Source: Mikania micrantha
Lineage: Eukaryota; Streptophyta; Magnoliopsida; Asterales; Asteraceae
Length of the DNA stretch: 64,000 nt
Direction: 5' to 3'
NCBI GenBank assembly: GCA_009363875.1
Contig: CM018691.1
Location: forward strand, 42,529,399-42,593,398
The position numbers and the translations under genes are program-made. The stretch's first letter is position 1. The number at the start of each line of letters is the position of its first letter. This document shows, in pieces, positions 44,061 through 56,906 of the stretch. Under the pieces are notes generated by a model. The model was not told the DNA's origin, did not search any database, and saw nothing but the letters and a program-made list of their open reading frames with translations.

Positions 44061-46103
44061 TTACATGTAATATGTTTATTCTTTTTAAGTAATTAACTTA
44101 GTAGCTGCTATACATGTAGTTGACAAAAAATAAAATAAAGTTATCTTATAAACAATACTAGCTTAAAAACCAATCTAAAGTAGATCAATAAAACATTAAA
44201 CAACTAGTATATATATGAAAGAAATAAAATAAATAGTTGAAACAAATAAATTTTAAATAACAGAAATATATTACCAAAGAAACTAATATATATTATAATT
44301 TAAAATTCATATTTAATTTTTTAATATCATTATTATTTAATAGGAAACATACAGTAAATTATTATTTAATATGAATGATATAATATTAGTTATTATTATT
44401 ATTATTATTATTTAATATAATTATCATCTAGGAGAGAGAAAAATAAGAATAAGAGACAATTAGAGAGTGAACATTTTCAGCATTATTTTTATTTATATAT
44501 TTAACTTGCATGTCTTTAATATAACTTGTATTGACGCATACTGTAACGTATTTCCTTAATTAATCAACAAATTAAAAGATGTGCCATATCACATCAATCA
44601 ATCGAGAAAAACATACGGTCGTAAGATTTCTGACGGATGTTAACCAATATGCCTATAAGAAATGATACACTCGATCATATCTTAATCAGTTCATTTTGCG
44701 GGCCGTATTGGCCAATACGGTCTATGTCAACTTTGTTTTCTCAATTATTTTCAATAAATTATATGTCACAATGATTATCCTTTGAAATAGACTCATTTTT
44801 CGTTTTTAAATTATTTGATACGGTATAATTTTTTTTGACACACGTGCAAAAAAATATAAATATGTTAATTCATTTTATTGTACAATTCTTTGTATTAATC
44901 AGTTAATTTTTTTGTTTATTCAATTAACAAAATTGGTTAAAGTTGTTTAAGGAAATTAAGCAACTACTTATTTGGCGACAAAGGTTACTTTTATGGTCAC
45001 ATTGTTTAATCTTATTACGACAATGATGGTCAAAACTACTACAGTGTTGTCGACGATGATAACATAATGGAGATGACAATGGTCGTGAAAAGAGCTGAGT
45101 TTGGCGTCGATGATGGGGTGATGGAGGCTAAAGATAGGTGATAGTCATACTGATAAAAATTCATTTATTATTGTGTTGTTACTCAATTGTCTTACAAATT
45201 CAATTGTTTTTTTTGTTAGATTTCAATTATTTTAAGTTCCCAACCTCTTTGTAATTTCAACTTAAAAAAATAATACTAAAATTTCCTGCAAGCAAACGGA
45301 CCCTAATTCTTAAAAGGAAACTAAACAATTTCAATCATGAATTTAAAAAACAACATATATACAATGTAAATTTCAAACAAATCTGAGCAAATTATAGCAA
45401 ATCATGTGAGGCTGTGGCACAAATATTAGAACACACACATACAAAAGTGTGTGTGTAGGGACAAAAATAGTGTGTATGGGGCATATATAAGAGGGGAATC
45501 ACGAGGTGTGAATAAAGATGGGAAGATTGTAAGTTATGGGACATACATAAGCATAAGATGTTATTGAGGGTACGTAGGTACCACCCTAGCTAGCTAGAAT
45601 GCATCCAAACTGTTAAAAACATATACTTCTGATCATTCTTACATTTAATCTACCCTTAAAGATGAGAGAGAGAAGGTAAAACCACATAAAAAAGTCATCA
45701 AAAGACCGGGACGACTCATGTTTTTTGAAATTAATTAATCAAGTGGTCAAAGTTGTTAATTATAATAGGCAGGGGTCTAAATGTAATTGTTGACAATCTG
45801 GTTACAATTGTTGCTTGCTTTTCTTCGCTGTTATCATACGTTTCAATAAGATATAACCGGTCATATTAAAATTCCCTCGACGGTTTAGCAATTTGGATCT
45901 TGTAATGTTGATCACGTAATTACAGTGGATATATTAAGTTAATAATTAAAAGAACATTCTCATCAAAGATTTTAGAGGTACGTAGTGAAAACTTGTTTAA
46001 TATTTCTGAGCTCCGGACTAAACGGTAATCAAAGGGCCGGGTCGCGCCCCCTTACAGAGTCCTAGGGGCAGCGCCCCTGTTGGGGTCCAAAGGTAGAGCC
46101 GTT
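44060..46103. other. AT-rich intergenic DNA, no gene recognised
   Basis: Holds a perfect 18-nt palindrome (44703-44720), a TATATAAG box at about 45485 downstream of a (GT)n/(CA)n inverted pair, and at 46060-46085 a GGGGCAGCGCCCC inverted repeat like those in some plant LTRs. None is enough for a gene call. Confidence 0.4.
44703..44720. repeat. Perfect 18-nt palindrome
   Basis: CCGTATTGGCCAATACGG is its own reverse complement and stands out in AT-rich DNA. It could bind a dimeric protein or be a relic of a transposon subterminal zone; neither is shown. Confidence 0.85.
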
Positions 46104-46344
46104 TGTCACACTCTGACAGACAACGGAATATGTCGGGGCACGAGTTTGATTGTCCATTAGCACATCACGCTATTTGATAGTTTAAGTAATTAAGCATTCT
46201 TATTAAAGTTCAAACAAACATTCATTCAATAATCATGTCATTCATTACATAATTTAAAACATGAGTTATTACATAAGTTCAAATCCCAAACATACAAAAA
46301 TGAAATACTAAACAATTGCTTAAAATTAACTAGGTCCACTAAAG
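46104..46344 (-). repeat. Gypsy-type LTR fragment, interrupted by a hAT element
   Basis: TGTCACACTCTGACAG on the plus strand is the inverted end of a minus-oriented Gypsy LTR, as in the other LTRs here. The sequence runs about 240 bases in LTR style, then meets a hAT terminus at 46345. The rest of the LTR presumably lies beyond base 64000. Confidence 0.6.
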
Positions 46345-48192
46345 CAGAACTGTCTCAAAAACATTTTCGGGACCCTAGGCGAAATTCAAATCAGGGGCCC
46401 TTGTCTCACACCAAATAGTTAACATTAAAAACCTTCCTCCTTTATTCAGGCTTTGGACCGACAACAATAAACTTAAAGTTTATAGACGACAGAGTTAAAA
46501 AATTCTTTTATTTATACATTTGCTACATGTTTAAAATTTTTAAATTAAATTTATTTTTCTAGCATTTTTAGGCGCAATTTTTTTTGATAAAATATTCATA
46601 ATCAATTTGGTTTAAAAAATCTTTTTCAATTGACAAAATAGCTAAACCATTTAATCTTTCTTTTAACAATGTAGATCTTTAATAATTTTTAATAATTTTA
46701 ATTTGGAAAACCTTTTTTCAACAGAAACAACTGTTACATGAATAGTTAACATGATTTTATAGGCAATATGTGCATTTGGAAACAAATTAAACTTTTTAAT
46801 ATAATTAAGGATATTGATAAGTGTGTCACTAGCTTTATGTGTGTATACTATATCTTAGAATTTTTAGTTGAAATAAATATATGCAATCTATATCTAAACT
46901 AGTATAATATTTTAAATAATTTTCAAGTTTAATACAATGTTCTCTTAAATTATCATCATCATCATATGATTTTAAATTTTTATGCTAAATAGAAAACCAA
47001 AAATACTTTTAAACTATTTAAATTGATCAAATCTACTTTTTATTGAACAGATAGTTTGATCTACAATATATAAAAAATATCAATTTTAAATAATTCAATC
47101 GAAGTTTTGATAGTATCATTTTCAACATTTTTATCAAATCGTTTATTTCTACGAATAACACGTTTTTCATTAAATTTAGGTTGTGTATTAAACTCTTTAG
47201 CTATTTTTTTAGCTTCAATTAAAGCATTATCAAATCCATATTTCTATATTCTCTAAAAAAACACATAAGGTCATCTAATTGTTTAATAGCATCATCGATA
47301 CACATGTCTTTTGATTGTAAGTTCTTACTTGCTATATTAATAGCACATAGAACATCATACCAAGTTACCTTTCCTAATAGAAATTCAATGTTTTCAAATT
47401 CATATGTAGCTAAAAATTTAGCTTCACTTTTAATTTTTAAATTTACACTATCATCATATATTTCCCATAAAGCATTTCCAAGTTGGTGTGCTTGATATCT
47501 AATTGCCTTTACTCTTTCCTCCGACTTTCCCAACGTGTTTGTGATAATGATTTAAGTGTAAATTTAGTTACATGGTTTTTTTTTAATATTTTTCATCTTA
47601 TAGGTGATGAAGAAAATAATGAGTATATACGTTGTACCAAACCAAAAAAAAAAATCACTACCTTTGGTACACGAGCTAAGCATATCACAAAGTACTAAAT
47701 TTAAATTATGATAACCACATGAAGTATAAAATGCCCTAGGGTTAATGTCCAAAAACTGTTTTTGCACACCTTGATGTTTTCCTTTCATGTTTGATCCATT
47801 ATCATAACCTTGTCATTTAATATTATTAACATCAAGTCCTATTTTATTAGGTTCTTCAACAATAGCATCAAAAAGACGTTTACCAGTTGTATTATCTACT
47901 TTTAAGAATTCTATAAAGTATTCTTTAACTTCTACAATAGTTGATGATAGATCTAGACATGGCAATATAATCGACATGTGTTAATATAAATTGTATCTGG
48001 AGTGCAATCAAGTATTATTGAAAAGTATTTAGCTTCCTTAACCTTTTTAATTATTTGATTCTTTATTTCGTATGCTAATAGTTATTTAGTTCATTTGCAT
48101 TTAATGTCCTAAGTAATGGTTATAAATTTCATTGTTCTTAATTCTTTGAACATGTTCTTGCATTTCAGGATCAAATTTTGCTACCATCTCAA

Positions 48193-48905
48193 TAGGGAAG
48201 CAAAAAAAACCCGCGCCCAACGAGCTTACCCGAAACCCGCTACATATGGGATGAGTATTCCCAAACCCGATGGGTATTGGGCCGGGTATGAGATTAATTT
48301 TTAAAATTTTTGCAGTTATGGGATGGGCTTGGGATTTGTTCATATATTTGTTTATCCCGGCCAATTACCCGATTATATATACCCGTTTACCCGTCTTGTG
48401 TACCCGACTATAAATACCCATTTATATACATTTGAAGTAAATAGAATTTGTTTCTTTTTTATTCTTTTTAAACTATAGAAATTGTTCTTATAATTTGTTT
48501 CTTTTTTATCTTTATATTTTTTTGTGCCAACTGCAATATTTTTTTTAACCATTTTGTTAATAATTGTTATTTTATGGTTTATCTTGAACAATGGAAAACA
48601 ACTTATGACATTTTGAAATTTCATGCTATTTGATATATTAATAGTTTGTTCTTGGCATACTTAACATATATTTTTTGGTTAAAAAATAATAAATTTATTA
48701 TTAGTTACCTGTTACCCAACGTGTTTTAAGCCAGTTATTCTCAACGAGTATATTTAGCTAAATAATAGGTATACTTGAAACCCACGAGGTAAATAACCGA
48801 TAGATGCCTGATGGGTTTTGCAACGGGTATGGGATATACTTTTATAAGCGGGTATGGACTGGGATTACTCAAACCCGTCCCAAACCTTGCCCATTGCCAT
48901 CCCTA
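48193..48905. mobile_element. hAT MITE inserted in the hAT transposase gene
   Basis: The ends are TAGGGAAGCAAAAAAAACCC and (inverted) TAGGGATGGCAATGGGCAAG. The flanking 8-mers CATCTCAA (48185-48192) and CATGTTAA (48906-48913) agree at six of eight positions. Removing it joins the transposase reading on both sides (FINM before, IEMVAKF after). The interior is full of ACCCG/CGGGT motifs, the usual subterminal pattern. Confidence 0.85.
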
Positions 48906-49423
48906 CATGTTAATAAAACCTAAAAACTTACCATTCGTTTTCTTGATAAAGGTTTTCGTTTGTCCCTTGAAATGAAAGAGTATTCTTTCCAAGAGCCTTT
49001 ACTAAAGTTATAATTCTTGTTAAAACATTTTTCCTACGTTCTTTCTTTCTTTATTTCATCTTGAATATGTTTATCAATTGTTTTTTAGCTAATCTCGGTT
49101 CTAAATCAACCCATGCTCTCATATTGATAATATGTTCTTTACTTGCTTCTTGTTTTTTTAGTTTAATATGAATATTATGCCAATCATTAGAATGTGTACA
49201 TGCTAACCCACTTGTATATTGATTTATATTGAACAATTTAGAGTAAAAACAAAAAAACTCTATCTACATCTATAGAATAGACCAACCATTTCCTTTCATA
49301 CCTTTCTCCATTGGGGAAATGTTGCATATAAAGAGATGTATTAAAACTCCTTAAATGTTCATCTTTTGGAAATTTAAAGTCAATAATGTTTATTGGACCT
49401 TTGTATGATGATAATTAAGTATT

Positions 49424-49428
49424 AGGTT
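49424..49428. other. Target-site duplication AGGTT, left copy
   Basis: AGGTT directly precedes the first Copia LTR. The same five bases follow the last truncated LTR at 63893-63897, so the whole 14.5 kb block between them descends from one insertion. Confidence 0.88.
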
Positions 49429-50053
49429 TGTTAGTGCATAGAATGTCCCTAGTTTAGTGTTTTGTATGATTTGATGTATAAAGTTGATATTATTAATGAA
49501 ATCAGTCTTTCTATATTGTTCGTATATGTTTATTTGAGTTTATAATGTTTATATATGCTTGACTTTGATTTTGACTATCATACAGACCCATTCGTGCGAA
49601 TGACCCTAAGAATGAGTTCATTCGGGTGAATGAACGCCTAGCGAATGACTGGGGCGAACGAATGAGTCTTCAGCATGACTCATTCGGTTGACCAGCTCAT
49701 TTGGCTGAGCCATTCGCCGAATGAGTGATTCGCACCACTCATTCGGCCGAATGAGTACAACTTATATATATAGATGCAAACAACATTTTTCACAAGTTTC
49801 GAGCCTCCTCTTTCCCCTAAGCACTCCTCTGTCATATCCTTAGGGTTTTGAGCCGCTCTTTCTTCTCCAACTTCGATTCTCACCCCGTGGTGTTCGATTT
49901 TGACCAAAACGTTCACTCCTCATCGTCGGATTGCCACGGCGCTTGGTGTTTTCGATTGGAAAACCCTGGAATAGGATTCTGCACTATTCTAGTGGCTGTT
50001 GAGCAGATATTCATAGGAACCGAGTTGATTCCTTGGGTTCCATAGGTCCTACA
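49429..50053 (+). repeat. Copia 5' LTR (LTR1)
   Basis: 625 bp, from TGTTAGTGCATAG to GGTCCTACA. The U3 holds a palindromic CATTCGG array, with the 20-nt perfect palindrome ACTCATTCGGCCGAATGAGT at 49737-49756. A TATATATATA box follows at 49763-49772. The remainder (R/U5) is CT-rich. Confidence 0.92.
49763..49772 (+). promoter_or_regulatory. TATA box of the Copia LTR
   Basis: TATATATATA directly follows the palindromic array; transcription would start about 30 bases on, before CACAAGTTTCGAGCC. The same arrangement is in LTR2 and LTR3. Confidence 0.7.
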
Positions 50054-50056
50054 AAG

Positions 50057-50068
50057 TGGTATCAGAGC
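50057..50068 (+). other. Primer-binding site of the Copia element
   Basis: TGGTATCAGAGC, complementary to initiator Met tRNA, three bases inside the LTR end (AAG spacer). Confidence 0.95.
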
Positions 50069-50643
50069 TTTGACTCTTGATTCTGCTCGATTTTCAATTC
50101 AAGTCATCATATTGCAGATTGGTTGTTCGAGATTTTCAAAAACTCTAACTTCCTTGCCCTTCAAGTTATTGTTTCATTATAGATCCGTGGGTTTTTGTGG
50201 ATGTTTTGACAAATTGATCATTCCAATTGCTTAGTAATGTTGTCTTGAAGTTTTGTGCCAATTTTGGTGGTTAGATTCACTCTAGATCAGAAGTTATCAT
50301 GATTTTTGTTGTTGAAAACCCCAGATGGTACGAATGAGTCGATCATCCGAATCACTGTGTGAATAGCTCTCTTTTGGACCAATCTTTGACATTTGGTCAG
50401 TAGGTCATTCGGCCAACTGGTCATTCGGTTGCTCATTCTTTCGGCCTACCTCTCATTCAGTTTCTACTCTTTCGATCCTCAAGTCATTCGATTACCTGTT
50501 CATTCGGTCCACCGCTCATTCACCTCAAATCATTCATTCGGTCGTTTGAGTCTATTCGGACAGTTAACACTTATTTGGTCCCCGACATTCGGCCATCCGT
50601 TTTAAAATTTTTCCAAGTGTTGAATACATTTGTTCTTGACATA
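50069..50643 (+). other. Copia 5' leader with CATTCGG motifs
   Basis: Non-coding leader between the primer-binding site and the gag ATG. From 50330 to 50595 it has many CATTCGG copies (for example TCATTCGGCCAACTGGTCA). The open frame at 50393-50605 simply reads through these repeats. Confidence 0.75.
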
Positions 50644-53558
50644 ATGGAGGATCTAGCTTTGATGGCTAACCAGAATCATGTGATTCAGAACTTGCTACTC
50701 AGAGAGACTGAGATAGTGAACTCTAATAAAGCTCATAAGTTGCTCTCATTAGATGATTATCCACATTGGAAGTACTGATTTGAGATTTATATCAATGGAG
50801 TTGACACCAATCTTTGGATGATGATTGCGAGTGGGTACTTGAGACCACTAAGTGAAGATGGATCACCTATGCTTGTCACACAGATGACAGAGCCGTAGAG
50901 GAAGTTATATGATTTTGAGAAGAAAGCCTGTGCCATATTGTCACAGTCTATTGCTACTGATATTTTTCATCAGTTTAGACAGTTTAATTCTTCAAAAATA
51001 TTGTGGGATGCTTTACAATAGAGATATGAGGGGAATGATGCATTGAAGAGCATCAAGACTAAAACATTGAAGAAAGAGTTCAACAGTTTCATGTGTGTGG
51101 GGAATGAATCTTTAGATGACTTGATTGCTAGATTTTATCATCTTTTGAGTGAGATTTATAATCATCAAGTCAAGACCACTACTCAAGAGAAGATCCAGTG
51201 TTTGGCTGATGCTTTACCTCCCAAGTGGGAATCATTTCTGATGGTTTTGAAACATAGTGAGATGATAGCTAACATGGACATCAATGACTTCATTCAAAAG
51301 CTTAAAGAACAAGAGATTGAGAACAAGTGGAAGACAAAGAGAGTTGCTCAAGTTCAAGATCCTTCATTGTACTATTGTACACCCACAGTAGAAAGAGCTT
51401 CTTCTCATGCTCCACTCAAGACAACTTTTGTTTCACAGACCAAGGAAGCTCTTGTGTCAGGCCAGACATCCTTTAGTCAGTCATCTACAACTTCCTCCTC
51501 TCAGAATGAAGAAAGCCACTCTACAAAAAAGTTTGAAGACAGACAACATTGATAAAGTAACTGTAGAGGTTGCAAAGGAGCATATGGCTTTGTTGTCTAC
51601 ACTTGTGAGTTCTTATGATGGACTGCTAGCTAGGCAGATTGGTAACCCACATCTGACAAATGAAGATTATTCTCAGATTGACCCTGATGATATGTAAAGG
51701 ATTGACATTATGTGGGTTATTGCAAGTGCAGTTAGAAGAGCAAAAGATTTTGTTAAAAGAACTGGGGAAAACATCAATCTAAACAAAGACTCCAAGTCTG
51801 GATTTGATATGTCATCTTTCACTTGTTACAACTGTGGAGATAAAGGTCATTTTGCAAAACAGTGCAACAAGCCCAAGAAGATGGGTAATCACAATCCTTT
51901 TCAGAACGAGAGATCATCAGCTGCCAATCCAGAGAGGAGACTAGTACCAATTGACACTCCTGCTCAAGCCAGTTCATCCAATGAAAACAAGGCACTCATG
52001 GTACATAATGATGAGGGAGAAAACTGGGACTTCAGATTCAATTCTGAGAAGGGTGGAGCAGATTAAGCTTGTGTTGCAGAGATTCAAGAAGCTGATGGAT
52101 CTAGGGATGAAGATTATTCAGAAGAATCAAAGACAAGTCTGGATGAATCTTCAGGATCAGAATCAGAAAACATTTCAGATTCAGAAATTCAGAGAGAATC
52201 AAATGCTGAATTTGAAGAAAAATCTGCTACTCAGTTTGCTTTGATGGTGAATACCTCTGCTTCATCTCAGTCAGATCGGGTATATGATGACTGTTCCTCA
52301 TCTCATTCTGATTACTTTAAATGTGTTGATCTTGAAAGTAAGGTTTTGGCTTATCAGCAACACAATGCTGACTTGATTAGCGATCTCAACCAGTGCATTG
52401 AGGCAAACAAAGTTTTAAAATCAAATGAAAAAGATTTTCAAGGTAAAATTGAGCTTTTAAACAGGCAATTGCATGAGGCTGAGATTGCTGTGCTGAATAA
52501 GCAAGTTGCTATTACTTCTTATCTCAATACCATCAATGAGATAAAGAAGAAATTAGCCATAGTCGAGTGTGACTATGAAACCTTAAATCAGAAGCTCAAG
52601 AGATATGAAAGCTCCTCTTATATCATTGAGCATATGATCAGTAGAGGGACTGATCATAAGGGTAAGGGAAAAGATACAAAATACAATCATTGCCCCCCAC
52701 GAGTCTTGAATTGCTTTGTCAATTCTCCAAATGACAAAGAGATTAAATACTTTCAAGTGAAAACTCCATTAGTTATTGATCCTATTGGGATTATTTCTGA
52801 TGAGGGTTCCTCAATGTCTGAGGAATCTTTTGTGGAGGGTGTAGTTGAAGATTAGGTCTCTGATTCTGAGGATGAGTCTGATGTTTCTCCTCAAGTATCT
52901 TGTTTTGAGAATTAGACATCTGTTGCCAAAAAGGCTGACCCAATCTTACCTAAGACAACCATGTCTTCAAAGTTATCCAAAGCCATCTGCTTTGTGAAGT
53001 CTTCACAGGAGGGTGAAGCAAGTGAGTCCAACAATGCTGATAACCTTGTTTAATGGGACTAAGGGGTTGGGATTTAAGCAAAACATGACAAAACCAAATG
53101 TTTTTCATCAAAGCAAACAGTCTTGTTCTAAAAACAAACAATTTCATCACAAAGATAAAAGATCTTGTTTTGAGTGTGGTGCACCTGGACATTTTGCCAG
53201 ATTTTGTCCTCATCTGATCAGACCAAAAGTTGCACCACACAGAAAACAAAATCAGCATGTTGTTAAAGAGGTCAAGTCTGGAAAACCCAAACAACAAATT
53301 CCCATTAAGTCTTTGGATAAAGGTAAAGGGAAAGTTGTTAATTTGGATGTCCCAAAGGTTGTAAATGTCAAACAATCCAAACCATCATCCATCTATTTGA
53401 AAAACTCTTTTTGCAAAAACACAATCTGGAAAGTTAAGTCTTCTGACTTCAAATCCTCCAGATAAGGTGACCCCAGATGGAAAATGGATTGATGTTTTAA
53501 TCCGAGACTCATTGGGTCAACCCAAGACTGTAAAGGCTTGGGTTCCCAAATTGAACTA
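50644..53558 (+). pseudogene. Copia gag, disrupted
   Basis: It starts at ATG 50644 (MEDLALMANQN). The structural part reads with TGA at 50776, TAG at 50896 and TAG at 51019, then TLKKEFNSFMCVGNESLDDL and IQCLADALPPKWESF. A frameshift at about 51540 continues to DKVTVEVAKEHMALLS, TAA at 51695, zinc knuckle CYNCGDKGHFAKQC, TAA at 52064, and a long coiled-coil-like segment (about 52340-52620, QQHNADLISDLNQC). A second knuckle, CFECGAPGHFARFC, lies near 53167. It ends AWVPKLN with TAA-TAG at 53556-53561, in the frame of pol. The two knuckles and great length match SIRE gag. Confidence 0.88.
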
Positions 53559-53565
53559 ATAGTTT

Positions 53566-56500
53566 GTGTTTGTGCAGGTTTCCCCAAATGCTGCTCTTAA
53601 CAGCACTTGTATCGTTGATAGTGGGGCATCAAGACACATGACTGGATATATATCACTTCTTTCAGATGTTCATGCTATTAAAGGAGGATATGTGGCCTTT
53701 ACAGGTGACAAAGACGGATTTATTACAGGAGAGGGTATTCTTTCAAATAGGAAAGTTTCATTTGACAAGGTCAGGTATGTGCAACAGCTTGAGAACAATC
53801 TATTGTCAGTCTTACAGATTTGTGACAAGAAGTACAAAGTCCTATTTGATGACTCCAGCTGTTACATTCTCAAGCAAGGCATTAAAATTCCTAAAGACTG
53901 GATTCTGATGTCTGCTCCAAGAAAGCAAGATCTGTATGTTCTCAACATGGCCACAGCTTCAACTACATCTTCTACAGCTTCATGTTTTATTTCCAAAGCT
54001 ACAGAGAAAGATTCTATTCTTTGGCATAAGAAGATGGGTCATTTGAGTTTGAGGAAGATGAATCATCTGGTTCACAATAATCTGGTTGAGGGAGTGAGTC
54101 TGAAGAACTTCAAGCTATCTGATGTCTGTGTTTCATGCAAGAAGGGAAAGCAAACCAAGCAGTCTCACAAACCTAAGAAGTACCATTCAATTACTGTTCC
54201 CCTTGAGCTTCTCCATATGGATATGTTTGGTCCTGTCAACCGCAAGAGCATTGCTGGAGATCAATACTGCTTAGTTATCACTGATGAGTACTCCAGATAC
54301 ACTTGGGTGTTCTTTATGAAGGAGAAATCTGAAATGTTTAAATGTGTTCAAGTTCTTGTCACTAAGCTTGAATCATTGTATAAGCTCAAGGTTCGCATGC
54401 TCAGAACAGATAATGGGACTGAATTCAAGAATCATACTATGGAGAGTTTCTGCAATGAACGTGGTATTATTCAGCAGTTCAGTGCTCCATATGTCCCTCA
54501 GATGAACGGTGTTGCTGAGCGAAAGAACAGGACATTGATTGAGGCTGCTCGGACTATGCTTGCTGATTCTTCACTACCGGTTCAATTATGGAATGAAGCC
54601 GTTGCTAATGCATGTTATATTTTGAACCGTGTGTTGATTGTGAAAAGACATGGGAAAACTTGCTTTAAATTGCTCCATAACAGAAAGCCAAATCTTAAGT
54701 ATCTTGAACCATTTGGTGCTCCATGCACGATGCTTAAGAAACATGAGCAAGGCAAGTTCAATGAAAAGGTGGAAGAATGCTACTTTCTAGGGTACAGTAC
54801 TCCAAACAAGAGAGTCTACAACATATCAACTCAAAATGTGGAGGAGTGGTACCATGTAGATGTTCAGAAATACTCTATGCCTCCACCTGGGAAGGGTCCT
54901 GACTGGATGTTCAACTATTCTGATTTGTTTGACTCCTTCAACATGCCTCCCATGTATACTGATGAAGATGTTGCTGTTCAGATGATGTATGATGCACAAA
55001 ATGCACCTGATGAACCCGTGTAACCTTCTTCAGTTCTAGCTCCAGTACAGGCAAATGATGACAGCTCAGACTCAGACGACAATCACTCTCATCCAGATGT
55101 TCCAGAACCAGATGTTGAAAATATTGTACCTGCTCTTGAGGATCTCAATATAAACAATCTTGATCCACAAGTTGAGGTCCCTGCTCATCCTGTTGGCAGA
55201 ATTAACCGAATTCATCCTCATGAAAATATTATTGGAAGTCTGTCTGATGAAGTGAAGACCAGAAATCAGTTGTCTTCAGGTGGTGTTGCTAATATTCTTG
55301 ATCTTGCAGATGTAAGCTTCTGTGCCCATTCCTGCTTTATCTCTCAAGTTGAACCAAGGACCATCACTGAAGCTTTGAAAGAAGAATCTTGGGTTGATGC
55401 CATGCAAGAGGAGTTGCTGCAATTTAAGAAATTGGATGTTTGGCAGCTGGTTGATAGACCCAAAGGTGCAAAAGTGATTGGCACTAGATGGGTTCTGCGC
55501 TGCAAATGAGATGATCATGGCATTGTGGTTCGCAACAAAGTACGTCTGGTGGTGCAAGGTTTTAGGCAGATTGAAGGACTTGTCTACAATGAAGTGTTTG
55601 CACCGGTTGCTCGTCTAGAAGCAATTCGTATCTTCTTGGCATATGCATCTTTCAAAAAGTTCAAAGTCTATCAAATGGATGTCAAGAGTGCATTCCTTCA
55701 CGGTGTGGTCAATGAAGTGGTGTATGTCAATCAACCTCCCAGGTTTGAAGATCCATTGCATCATAACCAAGTCTACAAGTTGGACAAGGCACTGTATGGA
55801 TTGCACCAAGCTCCGAGAGCGTGGTACGAGACACTGTCTACTCACCTTCTGAACAACGAGTTCAGAAGAGGTGTCATTGACTGCACTTTGTTCATTCGAG
55901 AGAAGGATGGTGATTTACTCTTGGTGCAAGTTTATGTGGACAACATCATTTTTGGTTCTACAAATGATGTTTTGTGCAAGGAATTTGAGAAGGTGATGAA
56001 AAAAAGTTTGAGATGAGCTCTATGGGGGAGATGAAATTCTTTCTGGGATTACAGGTGGATCAGTCTGAGGAAGGAATCTTCATTCATCAGACCAAACACG
56101 TTGGTAACATTCTGAGCCGGTTCAGTATGTTGGATGTAAAACCTGCTGGTACCCCACTGGCTGTCAATCACGGGTTTACACCAGATGAAAATGGGGAGTT
56201 AATCGATGCCACTCTGTACAGAGGAATGATTGGATCCCTCATGTATCTTACTGCTTCTCGTCCAGACATCATGTTTGCCACATGTTTGTGTGCTCATTAT
56301 CAATCCTAGCCAAGAGTTTCCCATCTGATTGCGGTGAAGAGGATTTTACGTTATCTGAAGGGTACTCCGGATATGGGCTTATGGTACCCTAGTGATGATC
56401 ACTTTGACCTTACTGCGTATAGTGACTCAGACTATGGTGGATGCAAAAGAGACTTCAAATCAGCATCTGCAGAATGTCAGTTCTTTGGAAACCGTTTAGT

Positions 56501-56906
56501 TACCTGGCAGTGCAAGAAGCAGACGTCGGTGTCTACTTCAACATGTGAAGCAGAATACATTGTAGATGCTAGTTGTTGCACTCAAATCATCTGGATTCAG
56601 CAACAACTCAGGGACTATGGGTTATATTTTTCTAACACTCCTATATATGTTGATAATACTGCTGCCATTCCTGTCACTAAAAATCATGTTCAGCACTCGA
56701 AAACCAAACACATCGACATAAAATATCACTTCATTCGTGATTGTTTTGAAAAGAAGCTAATCGATGTTCTTAAAATTCACACCGATCACCAGAAAGCCGA
56801 TCTTTACACAAAAGCTTTTGATAAACCCAAATTTTTATATCTGTTATCGGCTAATGGTGTTTTTCAAAAGGATGAAGTCATTCCTTCATCTGAATCAAAC
56901 AAATAA
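53566..56906 (+). pseudogene. Copia pol: protease, integrase, RT, RNase H
   Basis: Protease motif IVDSGASRHMTG. Integrase HHCC (ILWHKKMGHLSLRKMN, CVSCKKGKQ) and DDE core (LLHMDMFGP, RTDNGTEF, NGVAERKNRTLIEAARTML). RT with WVDAMQEELLQFKKLDVW, NEVFAPVARLEAIRIFLAYA and LYGLHQAPRAWYE. The RT active site is YVDN (55933-55944) instead of YVDD. RNase H has AYSDSDYGG, STCEAEYI and DNTAAI. Lesions: TAA 55021, TGA 55507, a slip in an A7 run at 55999-56005, TAG 56307. The true start probably lies just before VSPNAAL, downstream of the gag stops. It ends SSESNK-TAA. Confidence 0.92.

Larger units (their letters stand above)
46345..49428 (-). pseudogene. hAT transposase (zinc-finger MYM type 1-like), main part
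   Basis: Read right to left: a TTF/MYM-type region (DFKFPKDEHLRSFNTSLY, NGERYERKWLVYSIDVDRVF), HIINMRAWVDLEPRL, MVAKFDPEMQEHVQRIKNNE, NMKGKHQGVQKQFLDINPRA, SCGYHNLNLVLCDM, then a region to YEFENIEFLLGKVTWYDVLC. Near 46.7 kb the hAT dimerisation segment FPNAHIAYKIMLT is readable. The probable 3' terminus CAGAACTGTCTCAAAAAC is at 46345. Several stops and shifts make it dead. The upstream coding part continues after 63897 because a Copia element has split the gene, and a hAT MITE splits it again at 48193. Confidence 0.85.

Noticed and set aside
48101..48364. Minus-strand 87-codon frame as a single gene
   Set aside because: It is a chimera: the C-terminal part is hAT transposase, the N-terminal part reads into the inserted MITE.
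53556..53561. Programmed readthrough between gag and pol of the Copia element
   Set aside because: Two consecutive stops (TAA TAG) stand here and gag carries other stops, so this copy gives no support for recoding at this point.
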